From: Hymenobacter sp. HSC-4F20
GTDB taxonomy: Bacteria > Bacteroidota > Bacteroidia > Cytophagales > Hymenobacteraceae
Length of the DNA: 64,000 bases
Reading direction: 5' to 3'
Assembly: GCF_019599275.1 (NCBI RefSeq)
Contig: NZ_JAHZTD010000001.1
Coordinates: 124,001 to 188,000, forward strand
Shown here: one piece after another, positions 37,970-46,621 of the stretch
How positions within the stretch are numbered: the stretch's first letter is position 1
How the letters are laid out: each line of letters starts with the position of its first letter
The notes under the pieces: model-generated
Told to the model about the DNA's origin: nothing
The model's input: the letters and a program-made list of their open reading frames with translations, nothing else
The model's database searches: none
Made by a program: the position numbers and the translations under genes

Positions 37970-39793
37970 TTAGTAAATAGCCGTTGGCGTATCGCTGAGG
38001 GACTTAATAAAGGCAATAATAGCCTGCTGCTCAGCGGTGGTCAAATCCAGCTTGTCTTCGGCCAGAGTCTGGGTAGGTACGGGAAGGCCCATGCCGGCAC
38101 CGCCCCCCTTGTTATAGAAATCCAGCACCTCTTCCAGCGTTTGGTACACCCCGTTGTGCATGTAGGGGGCGGTGAGAGCAGCGTTGCGCACCGTAGGCGT
38201 TTTGAAGGCGTGCTGCTGGTGGGCGATGCCATAGAGCAGAAACTTGCCCGGGTCGGCATCCAGCTTCAGCGCCGCAGCATCAGCGGTAGCCGGTACGCCC
38301 AGCACTTCACTTTCGGTTTTGTCGTAGAGGGGCGGCACGGTGCCGTTGAACAAGGGCATGTAGTGGCAGGTACCGCACTGAGCCTTCCCCATAAACAGGT
38401 TGAATCCCAGAATTTCCCGGTTGCTCAGAATGGCCGTGTCGCCGCGCAGAAACTGGTCGAAACGGCTGTTGAGGCGCACCAGGGAGCGGACGTAGGTGGC
38501 AATGGAGCGGCGAATGTTACGCTCCGTAACGGGCTGCTTCTCGGCGGTGAAGGCCTGGGCGAACAGCTTGGAGTAAGAGCCCTTGCGGCGCAATAGAGCC
38601 GGGGCCTGGCTAAGCTGTCCACCCATTTCGGCTTTGTTTGTCACGACGGCGTGCACCTGATCTTCCAGAAAATGGACCCGGCTGTCGTAGAACTGGTCGG
38701 GCTGGAGGGCGGCGTTGAGCAGGGTAGGCGTATTGCGCTCCAGCGCGGCAGAAGCCAGCAAGGAGCTATTCACGCGCAGACCATCGGTGTAGCCCCGGGC
38801 CGGAATGTGGCAGCTGGCGCAGGAGCGGCCACCGCTGCCGGACAGGGCCGACTCATAAAACAGGGCTTCGCCCAAGGCCAGTACAGCCGGCGTAGTGGGA
38901 GCAGCATCGGCGGGGGCAAAGAAGCCGGCGTCGAAAGCATCTGCCACGAAGAAGCTGGCGGCATCGGGCCGTACGGCGCGGCGCGTGGTCACGAAAGGAA
39001 TATGCTGCTCTACCTGTGCCTGGCGCAGGGCGGCTAGCGCGGGGTTGAAGTAACGCACGAGAAAGTGAGCCCGGTCGAAGCTATTGAAGTCCAAACCAGG
39101 ACGGGCCACAGCGGTGGCGCACCGTTCCAGCAGTTGCGGAAGGGAAGCCGGGGCGCTACACAGGGTAAGTACTTCCTTGGTAGCCCGGAGCGTTACGGCT
39201 GCTTCGGGGAGCGAGGCGTGGGCCGCCGGCGAGTCGAAGCCCGAAATGCCTTTGGCCGCCAGCCGGTACAGGTTCAGGCGTAGGGCATCGTATACCTCTT
39301 CCTGGGGGAAAAGCAGCAGGGGCGTTTGCTGCTCCAGGTAACGCATCTGATAAAGCAGATTGTCGATTTCCTGGTACACCAAATCCCGGTTGGCGTGCGT
39401 GTCGGGGGTAGCAAACAGGTACTCTTCCAGCACCTGAAAGCCGGAAGGCGGAATTACTTCGCCCGGTTCGCCTGGCTCCGTTTCGGGCAGGGCTGCCCCG
39501 TTGATGCGCTGGGCCGCGTGGGGGTAGTAGTATTCCACCGCAAACTCCAGGCACTTGTACTCCGCGCGGCAGGCGGCAAACTGCTGGCGCAGGTTGGTAA
39601 TGTCGGCCGTGTAGGCAGTTTCCTGAAAGCGTTGCAGGGTAGTGTGCAACTGCTGCAAGTGAAGGGTATAGTACTCTTTCACCTTGGCGCCCGGTGGCTG
39701 GTGCAGCACAGCAAACGAGAAAAGCAGGCCTGCCAGCCCCAGGAGCAGGGTGCGCGCCCAGCGGGCCGAAAGGTGGAGTGAACGGGCGTTCAT
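37970..39793 (-). CDS. Imelysin-like domain fused to a di-heme cytochrome c peroxidase (MauG type)
   Basis: A 607-residue exported protein. After an N-terminal hydrophobic signal, residues about 40-230 resemble an imelysin (peptidase M75) helical domain: the GFQVLEEYLF segment recalls the imelysin G-x-H-x-x-E motif, although the His is Gln here. From about 285 on, it is a di-heme peroxidase: CASCH (about 322-326) and CGTCH (about 471-475) bind haem c. Such enzymes reduce hydrogen peroxide or oxidise substrates. Its ATG overlaps the stop codon of the LRR gene by four bases (ATGA), so the two are translationally coupled. Confidence 0.78.
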   Translation of the reverse strand: MNARSLHLSARWARTLLLGLAGLLFSFAVLHQPPGAKVKEYYTLHLQQLHTTLQRFQETAYTADITNLRQQFAACRAEYKCLEFAVEYYYPHAAQRINGAALPETEPGEPGEVIPPSGFQVLEEYLFATPDTHANRDLVYQEIDNLLYQMRYLEQQTPLLLFPQEEVYDALRLNLYRLAAKGISGFDSPAAHASLPEAAVTLRATKEVLTLCSAPASLPQLLERCATAVARPGLDFNSFDRAHFLVRYFNPALAALRQAQVEQHIPFVTTRRAVRPDAASFFVADAFDAGFFAPADAAPTTPAVLALGEALFYESALSGSGGRSCASCHIPARGYTDGLRVNSSLLASAALERNTPTLLNAALQPDQFYDSRVHFLEDQVHAVVTNKAEMGGQLSQAPALLRRKGSYSKLFAQAFTAEKQPVTERNIRRSIATYVRSLVRLNSRFDQFLRGDTAILSNREILGFNLFMGKAQCGTCHYMPLFNGTVPPLYDKTESEVLGVPATADAAALKLDADPGKFLLYGIAHQQHAFKTPTVRNAALTAPYMHNGVYQTLEEVLDFYNKGGGAGMGLPVPTQTLAEDKLDLTTAEQQAIIAFIKSLSDTPTAIY

Positions 39794-40713
39794 TGGAAAT
39801 AGAATTTGGCTCCAGGCAGGCGGGCTTCGGCCTCGCGGCGGGCCTCCGGAGAAAAGGCGTTGTTGCGCACGATGACGGTTTTCAGCTTTTTCATCTTGCC
39901 CAGGCTCTTGGGTAGGGCCGTTAGCTGATTGTCGTTGGCAATAAGCATTTCCAGGTTCTGCAGCTTGCCCAGGCTGTTGGGCAGCGCTTTTAGCTGATTA
40001 CCGGATAAAATCAGCACCTTGAGCTGCTGACACTTGCCGAGGCTTTCCGGCAAGTGTTCCAGCTGGTTGTTGGAAACGTTCAGCTCCTGCAGCCGCGTGA
40101 GTTGGCCCAGGCGGGCGGGCAGGCGCTGCAGCTTATTGTCGTTGAGGTACGCGTAGCGCAGGGCGCGCATCCCCCCGATGCCTTCGGGCAAAAATAGCAG
40201 CTGATTGTGCGAGCTGTCGAAGTGTTCCAGCCGCGTGAGCTGGCCGAGTTGCTCAGGCAGGGAGGTGAAGTTGTTCCAGGCCGTGAGCAGGAAGCGCAGG
40301 CTGTCGAGGCGGCCAATGCTGGGCGGCAGCTCCGAGAGGGAGTTCTGGTCGATTTGGAGCTGTTGGAGGTGGCGCAGGTTGCCCAGGGTAGGGGGCAAAT
40401 CCAGCAAACTGTTCTTGTTCACGAAAAGCACCCGCAGACTGTCGAGCCGGGTAATTTCTTCGGGCAAGTGGCGCAGGTGGTTTTCATGGGCGTAGAGGTA
40501 GCGCAGCCGCGGCAGTTGGGCCACGCTGGCCGGCAGTTGCTCCAGGTCTTGGTCGCGCAGGTTCAGCTCGCGCACGCAGGTAGGGCGACTCAGGGCTTCC
40601 GGCAGGGCAAAGGCTACCGTTGAGGCGCACTGGGCCCAACAAATGTTGCTCTGCAGGGCAACCGCCTGCAGAGCAACACACAATCCTATCAGGAAAAAGA
40701 AGCGTACTCTCAC
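39790..40713 (-). CDS. Exported leucine-rich-repeat protein
   Basis: A 307-residue protein with a signal peptide (FFFLIGLCVALQAVAL). Ten consecutive 23-residue repeats follow, each LxxLxLxxNxLxxLPxxLGxLxx, then a partial capping repeat. The LP pattern and length resemble the bacterial and plant intracellular LRR type. Such domains bind other proteins. The start is GTG at 40713, which overlaps the TAG of the PhoX-like gene by one base. The peroxidase gene overlaps its stop. It likely works with those two. Confidence 0.85.
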   Translation of the reverse strand: MRVRFFFLIGLCVALQAVALQSNICWAQCASTVAFALPEALSRPTCVRELNLRDQDLEQLPASVAQLPRLRYLYAHENHLRHLPEEITRLDSLRVLFVNKNSLLDLPPTLGNLRHLQQLQIDQNSLSELPPSIGRLDSLRFLLTAWNNFTSLPEQLGQLTRLEHFDSSHNQLLFLPEGIGGMRALRYAYLNDNKLQRLPARLGQLTRLQELNVSNNQLEHLPESLGKCQQLKVLILSGNQLKALPNSLGKLQNLEMLIANDNQLTALPKSLGKMKKLKTVIVRNNAFSPEARREAEARLPGAKFYFQ

Positions 40714-42392
40714 TACTTAACGAAGGCGCGCGTGGTGGTAGTGGTGGCTGTCTTAATAACCAGGCGGTAGTAACCAGCGTGCAGCTTGCCTACGGGCACT
40801 TTCAGGGTGTTCGCGCCGGGCGTTAGGGTAGCGGGCACGCCCAGTACGCGGGCACCTACGCTGTTGAACACTTCCACAGTGGCCGATTCGCGCAGGGTGT
40901 GAGCCAGGGTGAGGGTCAGTTCCGCACCTTCCACCGGGTTCGGGTACAGCTCCACTTTGCTGAGTTCAGGCTTGCCTTTGGTTGTGGCCAGAGCCGTAGC
41001 CGTACCCAGCGTACCCTTGCGGCCAATTACGAGGGCCGTTGATTTGTTAAACACCACCGGGTTGCCAGCCGCGTCGGTGGTAGCAAGGGTGTTCTTGCTG
41101 TCGGGGCTTTGCATGGAGATGAACATGAATTTCTCGTCGGGCGAGAACGTCATGCCCGTGGGCTCGCAGCCGGCGGGCGTCACGGCGAATACCTCCACGG
41201 CCGGGTTAGCCTGGGTGTGGCAGGGGCGCACCACCCATACGTGATTACGGCCGCCGTCTTGCAGCACGTACAGGTTGCCGTGCGAGTCGAAGGTCAGGTT
41301 GTCGTTGCCGGTACCCCAGGCCTCCTGCACCGTAGTAGTGCCGTAGTTGATGGGGTAGGTGCGGTTGGTAACGCCCGGCGAGTTGCCCACGAACACCTCA
41401 AAGGCGCTAACCGTGGTGGCCGCATCGGTGAAGCGGTAGGTGGTGCCGGGACCCTTGGCTGTAAAGTAAATCTGACCGGTTACGGGGCTGATGTCAAGGT
41501 CCTCGACGCCGTTGAAGCTGGTGGCGCCCAGGGCCAGCGCCGCGGCGGCCGTGTTGCTGCACTCAGCGGGGGTAGTGTTCGGAATCTGAATCCAGGTGCC
41601 GGTGGTGGCCGTACCGATGGCGCCGTCCAGCTTCAGGGCATACAGGGTGCCGTTGGCCAGCTGGCCGGCCGTGTTGGCTACGTACTTGTACACAAAGCTC
41701 AGGGTCGAGCCTTCGTCGGCACCTTCGTACACCGTGCGGCGGTCGGGGGCTACTACCACGTTTTCGTGCTTGAAGCGGCCCATACGCCAGAGCTTATCGG
41801 GCGTGCCGTCGCCGTTCTGGTCTTTCACCGTGTGGGTAGCCGGGTCCAGCTCCACGTTCCAGCCATAGTCGAGGTAGCCGTCGTTGTTGCTGTCGGTGGG
41901 GGCGGTGGGCGTGTTCTCCTCGCAGGTAATAATGGTGCTCCACGGAGTTACGCCGCCCGAGCAGTTGTTGAAGGTGCCTACCACGGGCTGGAAGTTAACC
42001 GGGTTCTTGGCGTTTACTTTCCAGAGCTTGGTCGTGGCGTCGAAGCTGAGGTTGAGCATGCTCACGCCCGAGGTGGCGTCAGAGGAGCCTTCGTGGTTGA
42101 TGGAGAGGTAGCCGTTGGCGCTGCTGCCGCTGATGGGCACGTAGCCCGTAAAGTCAAAGGCTTCTTTCAGATTGCCATCGGCGGCGGTGGAGTAGGCCTC
42201 GCCGCCCTGCACCAGCATCTGGAACGTGTGGGTAGCCGGAATGCGCAGGTCTTGCGGCTGGTTGGAAGGCTGCACCGACGTGAACCGGCTAATGTGGTCC
42301 TGGGGCAAGGTAGGGCAGGGCGTCTGGGCCAAAGCAGCGGCGCTGCCGCTCAGCAAAACGGCCGTTAGAAGGGTGGTAGAAGTAGGTTTCAT
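40713..42392 (-). CDS. PhoX-like alkaline phosphatase with T9SS sorting domain
   Basis: A 559-residue secreted protein of the PhoX/DUF839 family, calcium- and iron-dependent phosphatases that release phosphate from organic esters. The signal peptide ends near ALAQ. TPWSTIITCEEN and GRFKHENVVV match conserved metal-site blocks of PhoX; the region around DGNLKEAFDFTGYV is also family-like. A type IX sorting domain (from about 490, VELYPNP) sends it to the cell surface. It is the first gene of a three-gene overlapping operon. Many DUF839 proteins have no proven phosphatase activity, so activity is inferred. Confidence 0.82.
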   Translation of the reverse strand: MKPTSTTLLTAVLLSGSAAALAQTPCPTLPQDHISRFTSVQPSNQPQDLRIPATHTFQMLVQGGEAYSTAADGNLKEAFDFTGYVPISGSSANGYLSINHEGSSDATSGVSMLNLSFDATTKLWKVNAKNPVNFQPVVGTFNNCSGGVTPWSTIITCEENTPTAPTDSNNDGYLDYGWNVELDPATHTVKDQNGDGTPDKLWRMGRFKHENVVVAPDRRTVYEGADEGSTLSFVYKYVANTAGQLANGTLYALKLDGAIGTATTGTWIQIPNTTPAECSNTAAAALALGATSFNGVEDLDISPVTGQIYFTAKGPGTTYRFTDAATTVSAFEVFVGNSPGVTNRTYPINYGTTTVQEAWGTGNDNLTFDSHGNLYVLQDGGRNHVWVVRPCHTQANPAVEVFAVTPAGCEPTGMTFSPDEKFMFISMQSPDSKNTLATTDAAGNPVVFNKSTALVIGRKGTLGTATALATTKGKPELSKVELYPNPVEGAELTLTLAHTLRESATVEVFNSVGARVLGVPATLTPGANTLKVPVGKLHAGYYRLVIKTATTTTTRAFVK

Positions 42393-42642
42393 AGGTAGGG
42401 GTTGAATTGCGCCGCAAGTACGAAATTCACTATTGCGTGTGGTTTACGTCCAAGTTAAGAGTTCGTAAAGCCATGATGAACGTAGTGTTACGTCCGCCCT
42501 GGTGGCTACCGCTGCTGCTCCCGCCTTAGCGGGCCGCAGCAAGGAGGCCTACCTCATCTTCCCGGCTTCGGGTGGCCTGCTGGTATACCGCCAACGGGCC
42601 TCACTAAGCCACAAGTGCCTTGTATCGCCTACATTCGCTTTT

Positions 42643-43989
42643 ATGCGCTACCTTCTTCTTCCCGCTGTACTGTTGCTGACGGCCACCGCCTGCGTGCCGC
42701 TGGGCACGCCCATCACCGACCCCAACGCCGCCCGCCGGCCCGCCACTCCTGGCCAGCAGGCACCCGAGTATTACGCCAATAAAACCCTGCGCTACGAAGA
42801 CGCCATTTACAATCCCAACGTGCGCACCGTGCAGTGCTACGTGCCCACCGGGCAGGCCAATGAGGTGTTCAACCCGCCCATTGTGCCCCTGGCTCAGGGC
42901 CAGTCGCCGGTGCTGGAGTTTGATGTGTTGGGCGGGCAAGGCCAGCGCCTTACGGCCAAACTGGTTCACTGCGACCTGAACTGGCAGCCTTCCGTGCTGA
43001 CGGATATGCAGTTCCTCTCAGAAATCAATGAGCAGACCATTACCGACTACCAGGCCTCTGTGAGTACCAAGGTGCCCTACTACCACTACCGCCTGCAAAT
43101 GCCGCGGGTGAAGCTCTCGGGCAACTACCTCTGGGTAGTGCAGGGGCCGGGCGGCACGCCGCTGCTGAGCCGGCGGGTGCTGGTGTTCGAGGAAGGCGGC
43201 GTGCAGGTGTACCTGCGCCAGGGCATTCCGGTGGCCGGGCAGGAGCGCTACACGCTGCAGCAGCTTGACTTCGGCATCCGCTACACCATGCAGCTGGTAA
43301 ACCCGGCCCAGGAAGTGAAAGTGGTGCTGCGCCAGAACTACCGCTGGGATAACGCCCACTACAACCTGCGCCCTACCTTCGTGCGCGACGCCGAGCGCCA
43401 GCTCGACTACCAGTACTTCAACTTTGAAAACGCCTTTCCGGCCCTAAGCGAATTCCGCTTCTTCGATTTGCGCACCTTCCGCTCCCTGGGCGTGGGCGTG
43501 GCCCGCATTGAGGCCGAAGCTACCCCCCGCGCCGCCCTGCTTCAGCCCGAAGCTACCCGCAACGGCCAGAGCTACTCCCAGTACGACGACATCAACGGGC
43601 AGCGTGTGATTGAAAGCCGCGAGTACGGCAACGGCGCCACCAACGCCGACTACCTCGACGTGACCTTCCAGCTCCGGGCCGCGCAGCCTGCCCCCGGCCC
43701 GGTCTACGTCCTCGGGGCCCTCACCGATTGGCAGTTCCAGGACGAGTTCAAGCTCACCTACGATGCTGCCGCCCAGCAGTATACCGGCCATGCCCTGCTC
43801 AAGCAAGGCTACTACAACTACCTCTACGCCGTGCAGACCCCGCAGGGCCCCAACAGCGTGTACTGGGAAGGCAGCCACCAGGAAACCGAAAACCGCTACG
43901 ACCTGCTGGTGTACTACCGTCCGCCCGGCACCCGCACCGACCTGCTCGTTGGCTACCAGACCATCGACGTGAACGGCCGCCAGCCCTAA
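42643..43989 (+). CDS. T9SS Plug protein (DUF5103 family)
   Basis: A 448-residue exported lipoprotein (LTATAC) of the DUF5103 family, recognised as the type IX secretion Plug. In Flavobacterium this protein closes the periplasmic end of the giant SprA translocon channel. RYEDAIYNPNVRTVQCY and DVLGGQGQRLTAKLVHCDLNW match the family's first domain. The window also has four T9SS cargo proteins, so the Plug and cargo are neighbours. The ATG at 42643 begins the signal peptide; the open frame upstream to 42502 is not signal-like. Confidence 0.82.
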   Translation: MRYLLLPAVLLLTATACVPLGTPITDPNAARRPATPGQQAPEYYANKTLRYEDAIYNPNVRTVQCYVPTGQANEVFNPPIVPLAQGQSPVLEFDVLGGQGQRLTAKLVHCDLNWQPSVLTDMQFLSEINEQTITDYQASVSTKVPYYHYRLQMPRVKLSGNYLWVVQGPGGTPLLSRRVLVFEEGGVQVYLRQGIPVAGQERYTLQQLDFGIRYTMQLVNPAQEVKVVLRQNYRWDNAHYNLRPTFVRDAERQLDYQYFNFENAFPALSEFRFFDLRTFRSLGVGVARIEAEATPRAALLQPEATRNGQSYSQYDDINGQRVIESREYGNGATNADYLDVTFQLRAAQPAPGPVYVLGALTDWQFQDEFKLTYDAAAQQYTGHALLKQGYYNYLYAVQTPQGPNSVYWEGSHQETENRYDLLVYYRPPGTRTDLLVGYQTIDVNGRQP

Positions 43990-44008
43990 CTCTATCCGTG
44001 GTTTCTTG

Positions 44009-44050
44009 TACCAACAACGGCGCTCTACTGCTAGAGCGCCGTTGTTGGTA
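44009..44050. terminator. Perfect 18-bp hairpin, bidirectional
   Basis: Arms at 44009-44026 and 44033-44050 pair perfectly with a 6-base loop. It lies between the convergent Plug and curlin-repeat genes. No long T-run follows. Confidence 0.8.
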
Positions 44051-44067
44051 GGTCGCGGAGGGGAGTG

Positions 44068-45018
44068 CTATGGATGATTTTGGTGCACTGTTGTTACGTT
44101 GGAGTTACCTTCCTGAACCACCGTGCTGCTTTGGTCGGACAGGCCCTGGTAGGTGCGGGCCTGGTTCAGGAAACCGCTCTGGCTTTGACTGGCGAAACTG
44201 TTCTGGCTATCCTGGTCGATGAGGGCCTGGTTGCCGGCCGAAAGGCCCGCGGCCTGTACCTGGTAAGCGCGGTTGTCGTTACCCGACTGCTCGATGACGG
44301 CTTGGTTGGAAGAGCTGTTCTGGCGCTGATCGGCTAGGTTGCGGTTACCAACCTGCGCGGCAGAGGCTACACTGCTTGACCCCGTCTGAATCTGAGTCAG
44401 CTGGTTGTCGTTGCCGGTTTGCTGGCCCACCGCCGTATTGCCGATGTCGGTCTGGCGCTGCAAGGACTCGTTCCGGTTACCGACGGAAGTCAGGAGAGCC
44501 TGATGAGAATTGGAAATCTGCTCCTGCTGGGCCGTGTTGTTATTGCCAACTTGGGTAACAGTAGCCTGTAGAAAACGACCGGTTTGGCTCTGCTGGGCGG
44601 AGTTGCGACTGCCGGCCTGGGTGGCCGTAGCCACGGCATTTCCTACCTGGGCTTGCGAAATCAGGTTGTCGTTGCCGATCTGGATGGCGGTAGCGTCGCT
44701 GGTGGTGAAGGTACCCCGGCCTTCCTGCGACTGGCTGATGATGTTGCGGTTGCCAACCTGGTAGGCGGTAGCTTGCGCATTCCGGTCGTTTTGGGTTTGG
44801 CTGGTACTGTTGCGGTTGCCCGCCTGGGTGGCGGTAGCTTCGTTGGAGGTGCCGGCCTGACTAACGTCAATAACGTTGCGGCTGCCGATCTGCGTGTCGG
44901 TGGCCGTGTGCTCATTGCCGACCTGCTGCACGGTGGCGCGGTTGTTCTGAGCCCGGGCCGCGCCCGTCCCCAGCAGCACCATCAGGGCGCAGGCCATGGG
45001 TATACGTACTGTTTTCAT
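44068..45018 (-). CDS. Curlin-repeat (CsgA/CsgB-like) secreted protein
   Basis: A 316-residue exported protein. The signal peptide ends near ARAQNN. The mature part is about 25 short repeats of the form xAxxxQxGxxN (for example ATATQAGNRN, ATVTQVGNNN, ATAIQIGNDN), which corresponds to about 12 curlin-type strand-turn-strand units, far more than the five of E. coli CsgA. This is the hallmark of an extracellular functional amyloid. No csgG, csgE, csgF or second subunit gene is in the window. An AT-rich block lies directly upstream. Confidence 0.85.
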   Translation of the reverse strand: MKTVRIPMACALMVLLGTGAARAQNNRATVQQVGNEHTATDTQIGSRNVIDVSQAGTSNEATATQAGNRNSTSQTQNDRNAQATAYQVGNRNIISQSQEGRGTFTTSDATAIQIGNDNLISQAQVGNAVATATQAGSRNSAQQSQTGRFLQATVTQVGNNNTAQQEQISNSHQALLTSVGNRNESLQRQTDIGNTAVGQQTGNDNQLTQIQTGSSSVASAAQVGNRNLADQRQNSSSNQAVIEQSGNDNRAYQVQAAGLSAGNQALIDQDSQNSFASQSQSGFLNQARTYQGLSDQSSTVVQEGNSNVTTVHQNHP

Positions 45019-45202
45019 AGAAGAGAGGTGAGAGGTGAATTGATAATGCTATATAATGAATTATATTTATTATATAAATAATAATATTTGCTATGTGTGA
45101 GGACGTAGGTGATTTCCGTGTTTTGCCTGAGCGTCTTGACTCCCTTTAACAGCGAAACGGTGCTACTTCTCGTAGGCTTCTGATCTGCCCTCCGCTGTAG
45201 CC
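45019..45202. promoter_or_regulatory. AT-rich region upstream of the curlin-repeat gene
   Basis: Positions about 45040-45095 are almost purely A and T (TATATAATGAATTATATT and following), in contrast with the GC-rich surroundings. It lies between the divergent curlin-repeat gene and the antiporter gene and probably holds both promoters. AT-rich DNA is the usual target of nucleoid proteins such as H-NS-like silencers, but none is proven here. Confidence 0.5.
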
Positions 45203-46483
45203 ATGTCGCTTTACAACCTTATCCTGGTCGTGCTGGGCGTCGCCATTTTGGGCGTTGCTTGGCTGCCGTCTCTGCTGAGAAAGTACCCGTTGTCCTACCC
45301 CATTCTGTTCGTGGGGCTGGGCGCGCTGGTGTTTAGCCTGCCCCTGGGCCTGCCCACGCCCGATCCGGTGGAACACTCCGCCTTCACCATGCACCTGACG
45401 GAAATCTGCGTCACGGTGGCCCTGACGGGCACGGGCCTCAAGATTGACCGGCGCTTTTCCCTTATTCGCTGGCGAGCCCCACTGCAGCTGGTGCTGGTGC
45501 TGATGAGTATTACCATTGGCATTTTTGCGGTGGTAGCGTGGCGTCTGGGCGGCCTGCTCCCGGCCTCGGCCTTGCTGCTAGCCGCCACGCTCGCCCCCAC
45601 CGACCCCGTGCTGGCCGGCGACGTGCAGGTGGGCAAGCCCGGCGAGGGTAGGGAAGATACCGTGCGCTTTGCCCTCACCGGCGAGGCCGGCCTCAACGAC
45701 GGACTGGCGTTTCCCTTCGTATATCTGGCCCTGGCCCTGCTCCCCGCGGCTGCCTTGCCCGTGTCTGAGCGGCTGCTGCACTGGGCCTGGATGGACGTGC
45801 TCTACCGCACGGGCATGGGCGTGCTGGCCGGCTGGCTGGCGGGCCGGGTGCTGTCCTTCCTGATTTTTGATCTGCCCCACCGCGTCCGCATCAACCCCGA
45901 GGCGTATGGCTTCGTGGCCCTGGCCGTTACGCTCACGGCCTACGGAGTAACGGAGCTACTGCACGGCTACGGCTTTCTGGCCGTGTTTGTGGCTGCCGTT
46001 ACCCTGCGCGCCCACGAGCGTAGCCACGAGTACCACACCGAAATGCACGAATTCACCGACCAGCTGGAGCGCCTGTTCATTGTCGTGATTCTGATTTTGT
46101 TTGGCGGAGCCCTGGCGCGTGGGCTGCTGGCCCCCCTCACCTGGGGCGGGGCGGCGCTGGGCCTGTTTCTGCTGCTGGTGCTGCGGCCGCTGGGCGGTAT
46201 TCTTACCCTGGGGCGCAGCCGCGTAACCTGGCCTGAGCGGCTGGTCATTTCCTTTTTCGGTATCCGCGGCATCGGCTCGTTCTTCTACCTGGCCTATGCC
46301 ATGCACGCCACCCCACTGGCCGATGGCCGCCAGTTGTGGGCTATTACGGGCTTCACGGTACTCACCTCTATCATCCTGCATGGCGTGCTGGCTACCCCCG
46401 TCATGGACTGGCTGGACCGCCGCCACGGCCGCCCGACGGCCGTGGAGCTGGAAGAGCAGTTGCGAGAAGAAGCCGAGGGGTAG
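45203..46483 (+). CDS. CPA1-family cation:proton antiporter
   Basis: A 426-residue inner-membrane protein with about 12 hydrophobic segments, normal for Na+/H+ or K+/H+ exchangers of the CPA1 family. TLAPTDPVLAGDVQ and EAGLNDGLAFPF carry the conserved acidic residues (the Asp pair and Glu/Asn-Asp) of the ion-binding site, and GIRGIG is a further family motif. It would exchange cytoplasmic Na+ or K+ for H+. Ion specificity is unknown. A distant homologue is at 53510. Confidence 0.88.
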   Translation: MSLYNLILVVLGVAILGVAWLPSLLRKYPLSYPILFVGLGALVFSLPLGLPTPDPVEHSAFTMHLTEICVTVALTGTGLKIDRRFSLIRWRAPLQLVLVLMSITIGIFAVVAWRLGGLLPASALLLAATLAPTDPVLAGDVQVGKPGEGREDTVRFALTGEAGLNDGLAFPFVYLALALLPAAALPVSERLLHWAWMDVLYRTGMGVLAGWLAGRVLSFLIFDLPHRVRINPEAYGFVALAVTLTAYGVTELLHGYGFLAVFVAAVTLRAHERSHEYHTEMHEFTDQLERLFIVVILILFGGALARGLLAPLTWGGAALGLFLLLVLRPLGGILTLGRSRVTWPERLVISFFGIRGIGSFFYLAYAMHATPLADGRQLWAITGFTVLTSIILHGVLATPVMDWLDRRHGRPTAVELEEQLREEAEG

Positions 46484-46621
46484 CGCAAGCCCCCGCCGGG
46501 AGGTAGGCCGTAAATTCGGCACAGAATTGGTCTGTGGCACTGGACCCCTGTAACCTTCGGGCCCTTGCGCCTCGTTGCAGGCCTATTCTGCCTCGGCAGC
46601 TGTACCTAGCTCCCTCTCCCT

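Noticed and set aside
41109..42368. 419-codon open frame on the plus strand
   Set aside because: It is antisense to the PhoX-like gene and is low-complexity, rich in Val, Gly and His.
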